Notes: generated from the sequence alone by a model not told the origin. A stretch of DNA of 49,833 bases from Terriglobia bacterium (GCA_020073365.1 JAIQFL010000032.1:1-49833), one strand, 5' to 3'. Positions 21,940 to 31,782 are shown, counted from the first letter of the stretch. Made by a program: numbers and translations.

Positions 21940-24900
21940 ATGAAGAAGCTCTTTGCGGCAGTTGCGTACCTGACACTGATTATCAGCTCGTACGGGCAAA
22001 TCGCTACGATAACTTCGCTGGTCGGAACGGTCTCCGATTCCAGCGGGAGAGCCATCGCCGGGGCCAGGATCACAGCCGTCGACGCAGCCACGCTGGACAA
22101 GTACAGTGGCGTCACGAATCAAGACGGGAACTACAGGATCGAGTTCGTTCGCGTCGGCACGTACGACGTCTCCGCCGAATATCCCGGTTTTACGCGCGTG
22201 CGGCACGCGGGAAGCATCGTCGAGATCAATCAGATTGTGCGTAACGACTTCACGCTGTCGCCGGGCTCTGTTCAGGAGTCCATCACGGTCGAAGCTTCGG
22301 CTCCAGTGATCAAGACGGACGACGCGACCATTTCCGCTACCGTCACATCCCGACAAATCGCCGATCTTCCGCTGAACGGCCGCAACGCCCTCATGCTGGC
22401 CACCACGACACCGGGAGTTCTGCCGGGCACCAAGGGCACGCAAGGCGTTCCCCCGGGCCAGGACTTCATCGGGGCCGGTACCCGCGAGATTCAGAACAGC
22501 ATGTCGCTGGATGGCATCAGCATCATGAACAACCTGATCACGACGTCGCCCACGCAGCCGATGGTGGAGACCGTGCAGGAGGTCGAGGTCCAGACCGGCA
22601 CCTATTCGGCCCAATATGGGGCGTACCTGGGGGTCCATCTTAATATGGTCACCAAGAGCGGCACTAACGCAATCCACGGGAACCTGGTGGAATTCATTCG
22701 CAACGACGCGTTCGACGCCCGGGGATACTTCCTCCCCGCGACCTCGCACAAGACCGCACTCCGTCAGAACCAGTACGGATTCGAGGTGGATGGCCCCGTG
22801 GTGATTCCCAAGCTGTACAACGGCAGGGACAAAACCTTCTTCATGGGATCGTGGGAGAGGCTTCGTAACAAGAGGCAGAGTCTGTCGGCGAACAACACGG
22901 TAATGACCGAACAGATGTTTGCCGGGGATTTCTCACAGACGCCGATCGTGGTCAAGGACCCTCTGAATAACGGTGCGCCGTTCCCCGGAAACATCGTTCC
23001 TACCAACCGGCTTTCCCCGATTGCTCTGGCGTTGCAGCAATACTACGTCAAGCCCACCAGCCCGAACCTCATCACGCAAAACTTCACCGCGATATTTCCG
23101 GCGCAGATAACCAGCGACCAGACGGTCGACCGGGTCGACCAGAACATCGGCTACAAGGCGAGGCTGTTCTTCCGTTACCAACGGCAGAAGGAGAAGATCG
23201 CCAACGGCAGCGCCATCCCTTACAATGCGGCCGAGATTCCGTCGATCACCGACAACTACACGGCCGGCTATACGCACACAATCACGCCGACTCTGGTCAA
23301 TGATTTCCGGATCGGCCGCCAGGCGATCAACACGGATTCGGTCAATTACTTTTATGTGAACGGCATTACCGACGCCGGAACCAAGTTGGGCATCGCCGGC
23401 TTCGATGCGGACAGCAAGAGCAATAACCCGGGAACTCCGGAGTTCAACGTCAGCGGATTCGCCGGGTGGGGAAATTCCGGCACCAACTGGTTCCAGCTCG
23501 ACCACACCTGGCAAGCATCCGAGCAGATCAGTTGGACCTTGAGAAACCACAGCGTGATGGCGGGAGCGGAACTCCGCAAACTGTACACCTCCCGCAGCGC
23601 CGCCAACAGCCCTCGTGGAGTCTTCAACTTCAACGGCCAGTTTACGGGTTATGCGCCGGCCGATTTCATGATGGGGTTCGTGCAAAACCTGGTGACTCCC
23701 ACCGTTCAGTACCAGGGCGACGTGGCCACATGGCGGGATGGTTTTTTCGTGCTGGATAACTGGCAGGCATCCAGAAAACTGACGGTGAATTACGGCATCC
23801 GGTACGAACTGCAGACCGTGCCCTACTCGGTGGCGGGCTATGCCCGCGAGTTGAACGCGGCGCAGACGGCGGCAGTGCCGGACACGGTTCCGTCGCCGGG
23901 TTTCCGCTTCCACGACCCCAATCACAAGGATTTTGCGCCGCGCGTGGGGCTGGCTTACCGGCTTACCGAAAAGACGGTGATCCGCGCAGGCTTCGGCATT
24001 TACTACAATCCCAACCAGACCAACAGCTTTACGTTCCTGACGACCAATCCGCCGTTTGGCAATTCCACTACTTGCACGTCCTTGCCCACCACCCCAACGC
24101 TATCGCTGTCCAACCCGATCGGCGCCGGTTGCAGCACGTCCGTGTCGCAGAACTGGATTACGGACAACTGGTATCTGCCGCCCGCATCCATGAACCAGTG
24201 GAGCTTCGGCATCCAGCGGCAACTGTCGAAGTCCACGGGCCTGGACGTTCAGTACCTGGGATCGCATTCGTACCACCTCGATCGCAGCTACTACAACAAC
24301 TCGCCTTACTTCCCCGCGCCCGGCGCCATCAATCCAAGGCGTCCCAATCAATTGTTCGGCCAGATCCGCACCATCTCCAACGATTTAATCTCGAACTATC
24401 ACCACCTGGCAATTTCGGTGCACCAGCGTCTGTTCCGCGGCTTCCAGTTCGACGCCAGCTACACATGGTCGCACGCGCTGGATGTCACCAGCGACTCCAA
24501 CAACGGCGGCGCTCCGATGAATCCGTACAACTGGCGGCTGGATTACGGCAACGCTCCATTCGACATCCGCCACCGCTTTGTCGCAACGTATATCTACTCG
24601 ATTCCATTCTTCGCGACGAGCAACCGTTTCATCAAGACGGCGTTCGGCGGATGGCAGATCAACGGCATTACGACCCTGCAAAGCGGGACACCCTTCAATC
24701 TTTCGATGAACACCGACGCCGCGAATACGAGCTCGCAAGGCCCGCAGCGTCCCGACCTCCTGAAAACGCCGGTATACAATTGCGGCGCCGGACACCTGAC
24801 CGGCTGTATCGACAAGACGGCTTTCGCGGTCCCCGGGAACATCGCGCAAGGCATTTTCGCCTACGGCAATGCAGGCAGGAACATCCTCCGCGGACCGCAT

Positions 24901-25107
24901 ATGTTCGACACCGATATGTCCCTCTTCAAGACGTTTCCGATCAAGGAGCGGATGCGGTTCACGTTTCGCGCCGAAGCGTTCAACATTTGGAACAATCCTG
25001 AGTTCAGCAATCCCAACGCGAATATTGAAGCCGCCACGTTTGGAAACATCACGTCGACTTCCGTGGGGTCGAGGGTGATGCAGCTCGGCGGGAAGTTGTC
25101 GTTCTAA
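21940..25107 (+). CDS. Oar-like TonB-dependent outer-membrane receptor
   Basis: A 1055-residue protein from ATG 21940 (GGAGG about 11 bases upstream), with a signal peptide (KKLFAAVAYLTLIISSYG). Residues ~22-110 are a carboxypeptidase-regulatory-like beta domain (VGTVSDSSGRAIAGARITAV). Residues ~125-230 are the plug (RQIADLPLNGRNALMLATTT; DGISIMNNLITTSP). The rest is a long outer-membrane barrel with alternating aromatic strands and a terminal Phe (SRVMQLGGKLSF). Such proteins import large substrates such as glycans or siderophores, energised by TonB, but no TonB box is evident and the substrate cannot be told. No neighbouring lipoprotein or hydrolase gene suggests one. Confidence 0.9.
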   Translation: MKKLFAAVAYLTLIISSYGQIATITSLVGTVSDSSGRAIAGARITAVDAATLDKYSGVTNQDGNYRIEFVRVGTYDVSAEYPGFTRVRHAGSIVEINQIVRNDFTLSPGSVQESITVEASAPVIKTDDATISATVTSRQIADLPLNGRNALMLATTTPGVLPGTKGTQGVPPGQDFIGAGTREIQNSMSLDGISIMNNLITTSPTQPMVETVQEVEVQTGTYSAQYGAYLGVHLNMVTKSGTNAIHGNLVEFIRNDAFDARGYFLPATSHKTALRQNQYGFEVDGPVVIPKLYNGRDKTFFMGSWERLRNKRQSLSANNTVMTEQMFAGDFSQTPIVVKDPLNNGAPFPGNIVPTNRLSPIALALQQYYVKPTSPNLITQNFTAIFPAQITSDQTVDRVDQNIGYKARLFFRYQRQKEKIANGSAIPYNAAEIPSITDNYTAGYTHTITPTLVNDFRIGRQAINTDSVNYFYVNGITDAGTKLGIAGFDADSKSNNPGTPEFNVSGFAGWGNSGTNWFQLDHTWQASEQISWTLRNHSVMAGAELRKLYTSRSAANSPRGVFNFNGQFTGYAPADFMMGFVQNLVTPTVQYQGDVATWRDGFFVLDNWQASRKLTVNYGIRYELQTVPYSVAGYARELNAAQTAAVPDTVPSPGFRFHDPNHKDFAPRVGLAYRLTEKTVIRAGFGIYYNPNQTNSFTFLTTNPPFGNSTTCTSLPTTPTLSLSNPIGAGCSTSVSQNWITDNWYLPPASMNQWSFGIQRQLSKSTGLDVQYLGSHSYHLDRSYYNNSPYFPAPGAINPRRPNQLFGQIRTISNDLISNYHHLAISVHQRLFRGFQFDASYTWSHALDVTSDSNNGGAPMNPYNWRLDYGNAPFDIRHRFVATYIYSIPFFATSNRFIKTAFGGWQINGITTLQSGTPFNLSMNTDAANTSSQGPQRPDLLKTPVYNCGAGHLTGCIDKTAFAVPGNIAQGIFAYGNAGRNILRGPHMFDTDMSLFKTFPIKERMRFTFRAEAFNIWNNPEFSNPNANIEAATFGNITSTSVGSRVMQLGGKLSF

Positions 25108-25389
25108 ATGAACGTTCGGGCGGCGAGGTTCTCGCAGTCGGACGGGCGTCCCGGCTCACCGATCCAGATCCAGGCGCATCGTTAGTTCTTCGAAGCGAGT
25201 CTTGTAGCGGTTGTACATCCGCCACCACCAGTTCTACGCTGCGGGCAGGGTCGAACTCCAGCACTCTTCTTAGCACCAGGTTGCGATTGGGCACGCGGCC
25301 AAGACTGGCCGGTTTGAGAAACATGCGCTGCAGACAGGAGATTCCTCAAGCTACTGAAGGGTGGCCACCAGCGAGAGTTCAGATCCCCG
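25108..25389. other. Intergenic stretch, possible minus-strand gene scrap
   Basis: A minus-strand frame ending near 25190 reads PASLGRVPNRNLVLRRVLEF and PARSVELVV. It then seems to continue in another frame as MYNRYKTRFEELTMRLDLDR with a stop at 25159. It may be the shifted remains of a gene, but I cannot assign a family. Confidence 0.3.
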
Positions 25390-28167
25390 TCATTTCCCGC
25401 CATTCCCGCCAGCGGCATCTCTGGGAAAGCGCCAGATAGCGGCCTGCATGTCGGCTCCCATCGCCACGATGCGACCATCGCGTGTCCAGGCCGGCCGCCA
25501 CAAATCACCATCGAACTGCACAGGCACCTTGACGAACGAACCGGTCTTGGGGTCGAGCAATGCCGCCGCATAGAACCAGGACCCGGTGGACGCAGCCTCC
25601 AAGACGATTCTCCCTTGCGCATCCACCGCGCTCCCGCTTACGGGGTTGGGCGTGGGCCGCAATTCACCGCGCATGTCGATCGGCTGTGCGGGGGCACCGG
25701 ACACCGGCACGCGCAGCAGCCGATAGGCATCCTTTTCGTTGAGTTTGACGATCAGATCGCGCCCGTTCGGATCGGCCGCGACGCTGTCTCCTTCGTGGAT
25801 TTTCCGCGGTTCTCCATCGGTGACCGGGACGGCCCACACGAAGCCGGACGCCGTATAGTACAGCATCTGGCCATCGGGCGAAGCGGCCATGCGGCTAATC
25901 GTTCCCTTCGGCCCTTCCAACCGGCGTAGGATGCGCCCGTCGGCGATCGAAACAAGCGCGATCTGTCGCCGTCTTTCCGGCCCGACCATCACCGCCATCA
26001 GCCGGTCGCCGACCGCCGTGGTTGGTGGCCAGCAGGCTTCGTTAGTTTCCAGCAAAGGGGCCAGATCGCCACCCGGCTGCACCACCAGCACGCGCCGTTT
26101 CTCTCCGGCGCCCAAGTTTATCGCGACTCGTCCGTCAACTAACGGCTGCAGATCGCCGCCTTGTTCGTTCTGATAGCTTGCCAGGCGCTCGGGGATGCCG
26201 CCCTGCGGTCCGAAACGCAGGATAGCTGCCTGCCGGGATACCTGGTCCACATAGAGATCGCCGTTCGGCGCCGCATCGAGATACCAGACCGGAAGGCTCA
26301 GAGTAAACAGCAGGCGGATGGCCCGCCCGCCATCGCGCGGAATCTCCAGAACCCGGTATAGGTCTCCGGCCAGCAACGCGACCACGACCGAGCGGCCATC
26401 AGCAGTTGCCGCCAAGGGGAATGCTGCGTCGGCATGCGAGACCGACATCCCGGGTGCCAATGGGCGCAGACGGCCGGATTCGAGTTCGAGCGTGTAGATT
26501 GCGGTCGGTCCATCTGGTTCTTTTGGCACGAGCGGCGCCCCTAGGAACACCACTCCTTTCCCGTCGGCCGTGGCCCTCAAGGGTAGCGATATATGGGGTG
26601 GCTCAACTCGCGCGGGAAGCGTCTGGAGACGCCCAGAGGCGGGCCAGAACCGGTGCAACTGCCACTGGCGGGCCGCGTTGATGCGAACGACCACGAGGCT
26701 GCCGTCTGCAAGAGCCTGGGGACCCATCGCCCCTTCCAGGACCATCCGTTCTTCCCCGCCCAGCAGGGGGACGCTGAAGACGCCGACAGGCGTATCCATC
26801 ACGCGGTCGAAATAGATCTTCGTTCCGTCGCGCGACCAGCATAGATCCGCCAGTATTCCGTATTTCCTTCCATGTGTGAGAACGGTCCAGTTGCGGCTTT
26901 CAGGCTTCAGCACCGCGACTTGGTTTTGACCGTCAATCAGGGCTTCGAAGGCTACCATCTGGCCGTCCGGCGAAACACGGGGCCCGTACGAGACGGCCGC
27001 TCCGCCCAACTGCAGACCTGACCTGGCATCCACGGACTTAGATCGGTAGCCAAACCAAAATGTCGCCGCCGCGAATCCGACGACAAGTACAGTCAAGGCT
27101 ACAGCGACCTGCCTGGCCGATAGTCTCTTCTGGGGACCGGCCTGCGGGCTCGCAACCGAAAGTTCCAGGACCGCGGCGATGTCGTAGGCGGACTGCCAGC
27201 GCTGCTCGGGATCTTTCGCCAAACATCGCCTCACGATGTGCTCGACGGCGGGCGGAACATGGGACAACGGTGGCGGTTCCCGTTCCAGGATGGCCGCCAA
27301 CACGCCAGCCTGGCTCTGCCCTTCAAACGCGCGACGACCCGTCAGCATTTCGTAGAACACCGCGCCAAAAGCAAAAATGTCCGCACGGGCATCCACCGGT
27401 TTGCCCTCGATCTGTTCAGGGGCCATGTACTGCGGCGTTCCGAAAATGACGCCCGCTGGCGTGAGAGTTTGCGTCGAAATTGCGTCGGCGTCGGGGCCCC
27501 GCGCCGGCGTCATCTGGGCAATGCCGAAATCGAGCAGTTTGACCCCCGCCCTCGTGACCAGGATGTTGCTGGGTTTCAGGTCGCGGTGTACGATGCCGTG
27601 GCGGTGGGCAGCGTCTAGCGCCTCCGCGATCTCCCGTGCGTAGCCAACGGCGACATCGACCGGCAGGGGGCCGCGCAGTGGCTTGCCGTCGATGTACTCC
27701 ATCACCAGGTAGTCCGGTCCAACATCGTAAATCGTGCAGATGTGCGGGTGATTCAGCGTCGCCACCACACGCGCCTCCCGCCCGAAACGCTCGTTGAATC
27801 TCTCAGAGGAGATCTTAATGGCCACCGTCCTCTTGAGACGCGTGTCTCGCGCTTTGTAAACTTCCCCCATGCCGCCGGCCCCTAACGGCGCGAGGATCTC
27901 GTAAGGTCCGAGGCGGGTTCCAGCGGCCAGTCGTCCGGCCGTTGACTGCGCGCGTTCCTGGAGCAGCATTGCCGCCACGAGATCGCCCGGCAGTGCCTCA
28001 ATGAAGTGCTCGGCCCCTTCTTCAAAGGTGAGCAGGGATTCGATCTCGCGGCGCAGAGCATCATCGCCTGCGCAGACTTTTTCGAGGAAATGACCGCGCT
28101 CCGCCGCCCTGTGTTGCAAAGTTTTGTGATAGAGTTGCTCGATCTGTTGCCACCGTTCAGGCGTCAT
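25390..28167 (-). CDS. Ser/Thr protein kinase with C-terminal beta-propeller
   Basis: A 925-residue membrane kinase. Residues 1-48 are the small N-terminal domain common in this family (PERWQQIEQLYHKTLQHRA). The Hanks-type kinase follows: glycine loop GAGGMGEVY (96-104), Lys118 in VAIK, catalytic HRDLKPSN (194-201), DFG (213-215) and APE (TPQYMAPEQ). One membrane helix lies near 350-371 (VAVALTVLVVGFAAATFWF). The extracytoplasmic part is a TolB/WD40-like propeller (GPRVSPDGQMVAFEALIDG; SRMAASPDGQMLYYTASG). It probably phosphorylates cytoplasmic proteins in response to an external ligand. It lies 4 bases downstream of an ECF sigma gene, a common pairing in this phylum, but that sigma gene is truncated here. 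Confidence 0.92.
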   Translation of the reverse strand: MTPERWQQIEQLYHKTLQHRAAERGHFLEKVCAGDDALRREIESLLTFEEGAEHFIEALPGDLVAAMLLQERAQSTAGRLAAGTRLGPYEILAPLGAGGMGEVYKARDTRLKRTVAIKISSERFNERFGREARVVATLNHPHICTIYDVGPDYLVMEYIDGKPLRGPLPVDVAVGYAREIAEALDAAHRHGIVHRDLKPSNILVTRAGVKLLDFGIAQMTPARGPDADAISTQTLTPAGVIFGTPQYMAPEQIEGKPVDARADIFAFGAVFYEMLTGRRAFEGQSQAGVLAAILEREPPPLSHVPPAVEHIVRRCLAKDPEQRWQSAYDIAAVLELSVASPQAGPQKRLSARQVAVALTVLVVGFAAATFWFGYRSKSVDARSGLQLGGAAVSYGPRVSPDGQMVAFEALIDGQNQVAVLKPESRNWTVLTHGRKYGILADLCWSRDGTKIYFDRVMDTPVGVFSVPLLGGEERMVLEGAMGPQALADGSLVVVRINAARQWQLHRFWPASGRLQTLPARVEPPHISLPLRATADGKGVVFLGAPLVPKEPDGPTAIYTLELESGRLRPLAPGMSVSHADAAFPLAATADGRSVVVALLAGDLYRVLEIPRDGGRAIRLLFTLSLPVWYLDAAPNGDLYVDQVSRQAAILRFGPQGGIPERLASYQNEQGGDLQPLVDGRVAINLGAGEKRRVLVVQPGGDLAPLLETNEACWPPTTAVGDRLMAVMVGPERRRQIALVSIADGRILRRLEGPKGTISRMAASPDGQMLYYTASGFVWAVPVTDGEPRKIHEGDSVAADPNGRDLIVKLNEKDAYRLLRVPVSGAPAQPIDMRGELRPTPNPVSGSAVDAQGRIVLEAASTGSWFYAAALLDPKTGSFVKVPVQFDGDLWRPAWTRDGRIVAMGADMQAAIWRFPRDAAGGNGGK

Positions 28168-28171
28168 CGCG

Positions 28172-28558
28172 TCACCGTCCGCTGAGCTCGCGCCGCGGCC
28201 ATACTCTGGCCAGGCGCCAATCGCGCATGACCGTATCGGGTGAGACTCCTAGCACCTCCGCCATCTCCACCACGCTCAACCCGCCGAAGTATCGCAGTTC
28301 AACGACGCGGCTTTTACGCGGGTCGATATCTGCGAGCCTGCTCAGGGCATCGTCGAGGGCGACCAATTCGGCGGCGCGCTCGACTGAGACCGCAGCACCT
28401 TCATCCAGCGAGACCAACTGCCTTGCGCCGCCGCGTTTTGCGCGCTGTCGTGAGCGAGCGTAGTCAACCAAAATGTGACGCATCGCTTGCGCAGCGACCC
28501 CCAGGAAGTGTGCGCGGTTCTGCCAGCGCTTCTCTGGCTGACTGACGATCATGGGCAA
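28172..28558 (-). pseudogene. ECF sigma factor (Sig-70_X6 type), 5' part lost
   Basis: The 128 visible residues match the second half of the TIGR02999-type sigma family: RWQNRAHFLGVAAQAMRHIL, VDYARSRQRAKRGGARQLVS, ELVALDDALSRLADIDPRKS, and the region 4 helix GLSVVEMAEVLGVSPDTVMR. Family members carry ~75 more N-terminal residues including the first half of region 2; here that part is missing. The possible start codons (TTG 28558, ATG 28552) lie in sequence that belongs to a ParE gene in another frame. The protein is therefore probably unable to bind core polymerase normally. It precedes the kinase gene by 4 bases. Confidence 0.75.
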
Positions 28559-28655
28559 ATTGTTCGGTTGTTTCGGGATGCTTCTCCCTCGACCACTCGA
28601 AGATTTCTTCCAGATCGGCTAACGAGTCTTCGTGGTAGAGGATTTTGAAAGCCAT
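28545..28655 (-). pseudogene. ParE/RelE-type toxin, 3' part lost at sigma-gene junction
   Basis: MAFKILYHEDSLADLEEIFE, then WSREKHPETTEQFA, is a ParE-family toxin N-terminus (beta-strand, helix 1, start of helix 2). After about residue 37 the frame enters the sigma gene out of frame (reading RQSAREALAEPRTLP) and stops at 28464. The missing ~60 residues include the C-terminal beta-sheet with the toxin's catalytic or gyrase-contact residues. The toxin is preceded by, and overlaps by 37 bases, the antitoxin at 28619-28807. Confidence 0.7.
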
Positions 28656-28807
28656 TGCTGGATTCTCTGGCGGGCTTTTTCGGCGGAAACCAGGCGGCCT
28701 TCATCGGCGGTCTTCATTCGCTGTTTCAGAATGCGGCTGGTTGCCGGGCTTATCTCAGTTGCCGGCTCGTTGCACACAAACGGATCGATGTTCTTGGCCT
28801 TGACCAT
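28619..28807 (-). CDS. Antitoxin-like protein upstream of truncated ParE
   Basis: A 62-residue protein, NIDPFVCNEPATEISPATSR then ILKQRMKTADEGRLVSAEKA and RQRIQQWLSKSST. The E-x-A-R-x-x-I-x-x-W-L ending after a helix matches short antitoxins found before ParE/RelE toxins. It appears intact; with the toxin truncated it may be a solitary antitoxin. Confidence 0.6.
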   Translation of the reverse strand: MVKAKNIDPFVCNEPATEISPATSRILKQRMKTADEGRLVSAEKARQRIQQWLSKSSTTKTR

Positions 28808-28908
28808 ACCTTCACAGTAGCCCGGATTGGCGGGTGGTGCAAACGGATTGTCGAGGCGACGGGCTGAATCGGAATACGCCAGTGGGCTGAACGAGCCACC
28901 TGGCCCCC

Positions 28909-29016
28909 TTACAAGAAAAGCTCGACCGACAAACTGAAGTACTTCGCCAATGCCTTCGCCGCGGACTTGCTGATCGCGCGCTTCCCTCTCAACACCTCAG
29001 AGCTCGTTCTCCTGCT
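28909..29016 (-). pseudogene. HigA-like HTH antitoxin C-terminal relic
   Basis: A frame opened by a TGA ends at 28909 and reads SRRTSSEVLRGKRAISKSAA, then KALAKYFSLSVELFL. This is the end of a HigA-type helix-turn-helix (the S-E-V-L-x-G-K-R-x-I-S motif). No start codon or N-terminal part is visible in frame, so it is a remnant. It lies ~100 bases from the ParE antitoxin, adding to the local cluster of decayed toxin-antitoxin parts. Confidence 0.45.
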
Positions 29017-29230
29017 CGGTTTGTGGAACCCGTGGATGGACCTCGGTCAACGGTCGATCATATGAATTGACGTCGAAAACTTTTTGCTACTTTCCGGCGC
29101 AGAATCCGGTTTTCCAACGCTGCAACCGCTCGCTGACGCTCGCGGCTCCACAACAAGTCCTGTGCTTCGAACGGTGGTTCCACATTTCCGAGAATTCTCA
29201 CCATCCCCCCACACTATCTCGCAAAAGACA

Positions 29231-31332
29231 ATGCGCATAGTTACACTTCGGACGGTGAGGCGGACCGGGGCACCTTATGGGCTACGAGGGGCTGGGCCAT
29301 CCGCGCGCGGCCCCCTGGTCGCGCTTTTCCTTGCCGCCTCGCTGCTTTCCGCGCAGTCACTCGACCATGCTTACGAGGCTCTCCGGGCGCGGGACTACCC
29401 TGCCGCCATCGCCGGCTTTCGGCAAGCCATCGAAGCCGCCCCCGCGAACGCCGCCATCCGCAAAGACCTGGCTTACACCTACCTCAAAATCGGCGAAAAC
29501 TCTCTCGCCCTCGACCAGCTTCGCGAAGCCATGCACCTCGACCCTTCCGACACTCCAGTGGCCCTGGACTACGCCTTCCTGTGCTACGAATCCAAGGACC
29601 AGCCGCGCAGTGGGGCAGGGCCATGTCCCGCCGAGTCCCGCCGCATCTTCGACCGCATCCGCAAGTCCACTTCCCCCTCTGCCGCCACCGCCGAACAAGC
29701 TTTTCAGAATATCGATGCCCCCCTGGCCGCCGGCATCCAGCGCTGGAAGAACGCCATCGCCATGGGCGCCGACGATTTCAGCGCGCACTACGAGCTCGCT
29801 TCCCTCGCCGAGCAGCGCGACGACCTCCCCCTCGCCGCCGAGCACTACGAAAAGGCCTGGCGCCTCCTGCCTGACCGCCGCTCCGTCCTGGTGGATCTTG
29901 GCCGGGTCTGGAAGGCTCTCGATCGCGGGACGCCTCCCGGCTCGGATGCCACCGCCGCCCTCCTGGCTGCCTCGCGCGGCGGCGAACCGCGCGCCGCCGA
30001 GATGGCCCGCGAGCTGCTCCCCGGACGCTACCCCTACATCTCCGAATTCCGCCACGCGCTCGAATTCGACCCGCACAATGTCGAGTTGCGCCGCGAGCTC
30101 GCCTACCTCCTCCTGCGCATGGGCCGCCAGCCCGCCGCCGAGCTGGAATTTCGCATCCTCACCGAGGCCGCCCCCGAAGATCTCCTCTCGGCCACGCAGC
30201 TCGCATTCCTGCTTCACGCGCGCGGAGAGCAGGCCGCCGCCAAGCCGCTGTTCGATCGGGTGGTTGCCGGCAAAGATGAAGACCTCGCCAATCGGGTGCG
30301 CGCCGTGCTCCACCAGCCGCAAGTCCTCCAGTCCCGCGCCGCGCCGCAAGAGGTCGCTGTCAGCGCCAAAACGATGGCCGAGCGCAGCATCAAAGCCGGC
30401 TATATGAAGGATGCGGTCAAGTACCTGCAAACCGCTGCCGAGGCCGATCCCACCGATTCCGAGGTCATGCTGCGGCTCGGTTGGACCTACAACCTGCTCC
30501 ATCAGGACGTCCCCGCCATCCACTGGTTCGGTCTTGCCCGCAAGAGCTCCGATCCGCGCATCGCCGCCGAGGCGCAGAAAGCCTGGCGCAACCTGCGCAG
30601 CCCCACCGCGCGCTTCCGCACCACCGGCTGGCTGTTCCCCATCTTCTCTACCCGTTGGCACGACCTCTTCGGATACGGCCAAATCAAGACGGAGCTGCGC
30701 ACCGGCCTGGGAATCCGCCCCTACATCAGTGCGCGCATCGTGGGCGATACGCGCCAGATCGAACATGCGTCCGTCCAGTCAGGCACTTCCAACATCATCG
30801 AGTCGCGCTTTCTTTCCGAGGACTCCGTGATCCTCAGCGCCGGCCTCGCCACCACTCCCTGGCACGGAATCACCGCATGGGCGGAAGCCGGCCGTGCTAT
30901 CGACTATCTCAGCCATCAAAAGCTACAGGACTACCGTGGCGGCGTCTCTCTGGCCTACGGCACCGGCCACACGCTGCGCGGCGAATCGCCCGGATGGTTC
31001 GGCAGTACCGCTACCGACGCCGTGTTCCTCAGCCGCTTCGGCAACGACATCCTGGTGTACAATCAGGAGCGCTTCGGATACACCGCCGGTCCCCAGACTT
31101 CCGCATCCAGATCAACGGAATCGCCGGCGTGACCTTCGATGAGCAGCGGCAGTATTGGGCCAACTTCGCCGAAGCCGGCCTCGGACTCCGGTTCAGCGGC
31201 TCGTTCCTCCCCCAGTCGATGTACTTCACCTTCGACGCGGTCCGCGGCGTCTACCTGGTGAACGCCGGCAACCCGCGCCACCCCAACTTCTACGACTTCC
31301 GCGCCGGCCTCTGGTACGCGTTTACCCGGTAG
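29231..31332 (+). pseudogene. TPR / NfrA-like exported protein, single frameshift near its end
   Basis: From ATG 29231 the protein has an apparent signal peptide (GPLVALFLAASLLSAQS). TPR repeats follow (HAYEALRARDYPAAIAGFRQ; NAAIRKDLAYTYLKIGENSL; DPTDSEVMLRLGWTYNLLHQ). After these comes a C-terminal domain like that of NfrA and related exopolysaccharide/outer-membrane proteins (WLFPIFSTRWHDLFGYGQIK). The first frame stops at 31132. The C-terminus continues in the next frame (INGIAGVTFDEQRQYWANFA; AGLGLRFSGSFLPQSMYFTF) to 31332. One base is missing, or two extra, near 31085-31105. The intact product would be ~700 residues. The remainder is well preserved, so the break is recent or a sequencing error. 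An in-frame insert near 29605-29635 (PRSGAGPCPAE) may derive from a hairpin repeat. Confidence 0.75.
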
Positions 31333-31395
31333 GTGTGACATTTCCGCCTGTTTCCACAGTTCATGAGATTAGGCGGTTCGCCGGAACACTCCCTG

Positions 31396-31419
31396 GTGGG
31401 ACAGGCGGTTTCGCCTGTC
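31396..31419. repeat. Dispersed hairpin repeat, type B, upstream of RAYT relic
   Basis: Arms GACAGGC and GCCTGTC with a short loop, preceded by GTGG. It lies 12 bases upstream of the decayed REP-associated transposase, the arrangement expected when a RAYT is flanked by its own REP target. Confidence 0.65.
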
Positions 31420-31430
31420 GGGCTCCAACC

Positions 31431-31698
31431 GTGCGCGAATACCGCAGAAAGTTGCCGCATTTCCAACCGGAGGATACTTGGCTGTTCCTCACCTGGCGTC
31501 TGTGGGGTTCTCTTCCTCCGCAGCCTGCACACCCACGCTATCCCACGGCTGGGCACGCCTTTGTGGCCCAGGATCGTGCGCTGGACCGCCGCGGCTCAGG
31601 CCCGCTCTGGCTAAAGGACCCCCCGGATTGCCGGTTTAGTGGGCGAAACGATCCTGGCCGGCGAGTCTGAGAGGCGTTTCTATGAGCTGGCCACCTGG
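31431..31698 (+). pseudogene. REP-associated tyrosine transposase (RAYT), frameshifted and truncated
   Basis: From GTG 31431 the frame reads REYRRKLPHFQPEDTWLFLT, then WRLWGSLPP and DRALDRRGSGPLWLKDP. These are the N-terminal landmarks of IS200-like TnpA_REP (RAYT) proteins. A C-run at 31618-31623 has one extra C; after correcting it the sequence continues GLVGETILAGESERRFYEL. Right after that, at ~31698, family similarity ends. The downstream H-U-H motif, expected as M-P-N-H-V-H, and the catalytic Tyr region are absent. It is therefore a dead transposase fragment of ~90 residues. Confidence 0.7.
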
Positions 31699-31782
31699 GC
31701 GCGGCGCATTGACGAACGGAAGGGAGCAATATTGCGTATCATACAAGGCAACCCAGGCAAGAATGCCTTTGGCACACAAACT

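Noticed and set aside
8947..31698. All frameshifts as pure sequencing error
   Set aside because: Indels cluster in toxin-antitoxin, transposase and signalling genes, while nuo, etf, lysC, cmk, glgP, the kinase and ABC genes are unbroken. Error is still possible for the C-run at 31618-31623 and the shift near 31095.
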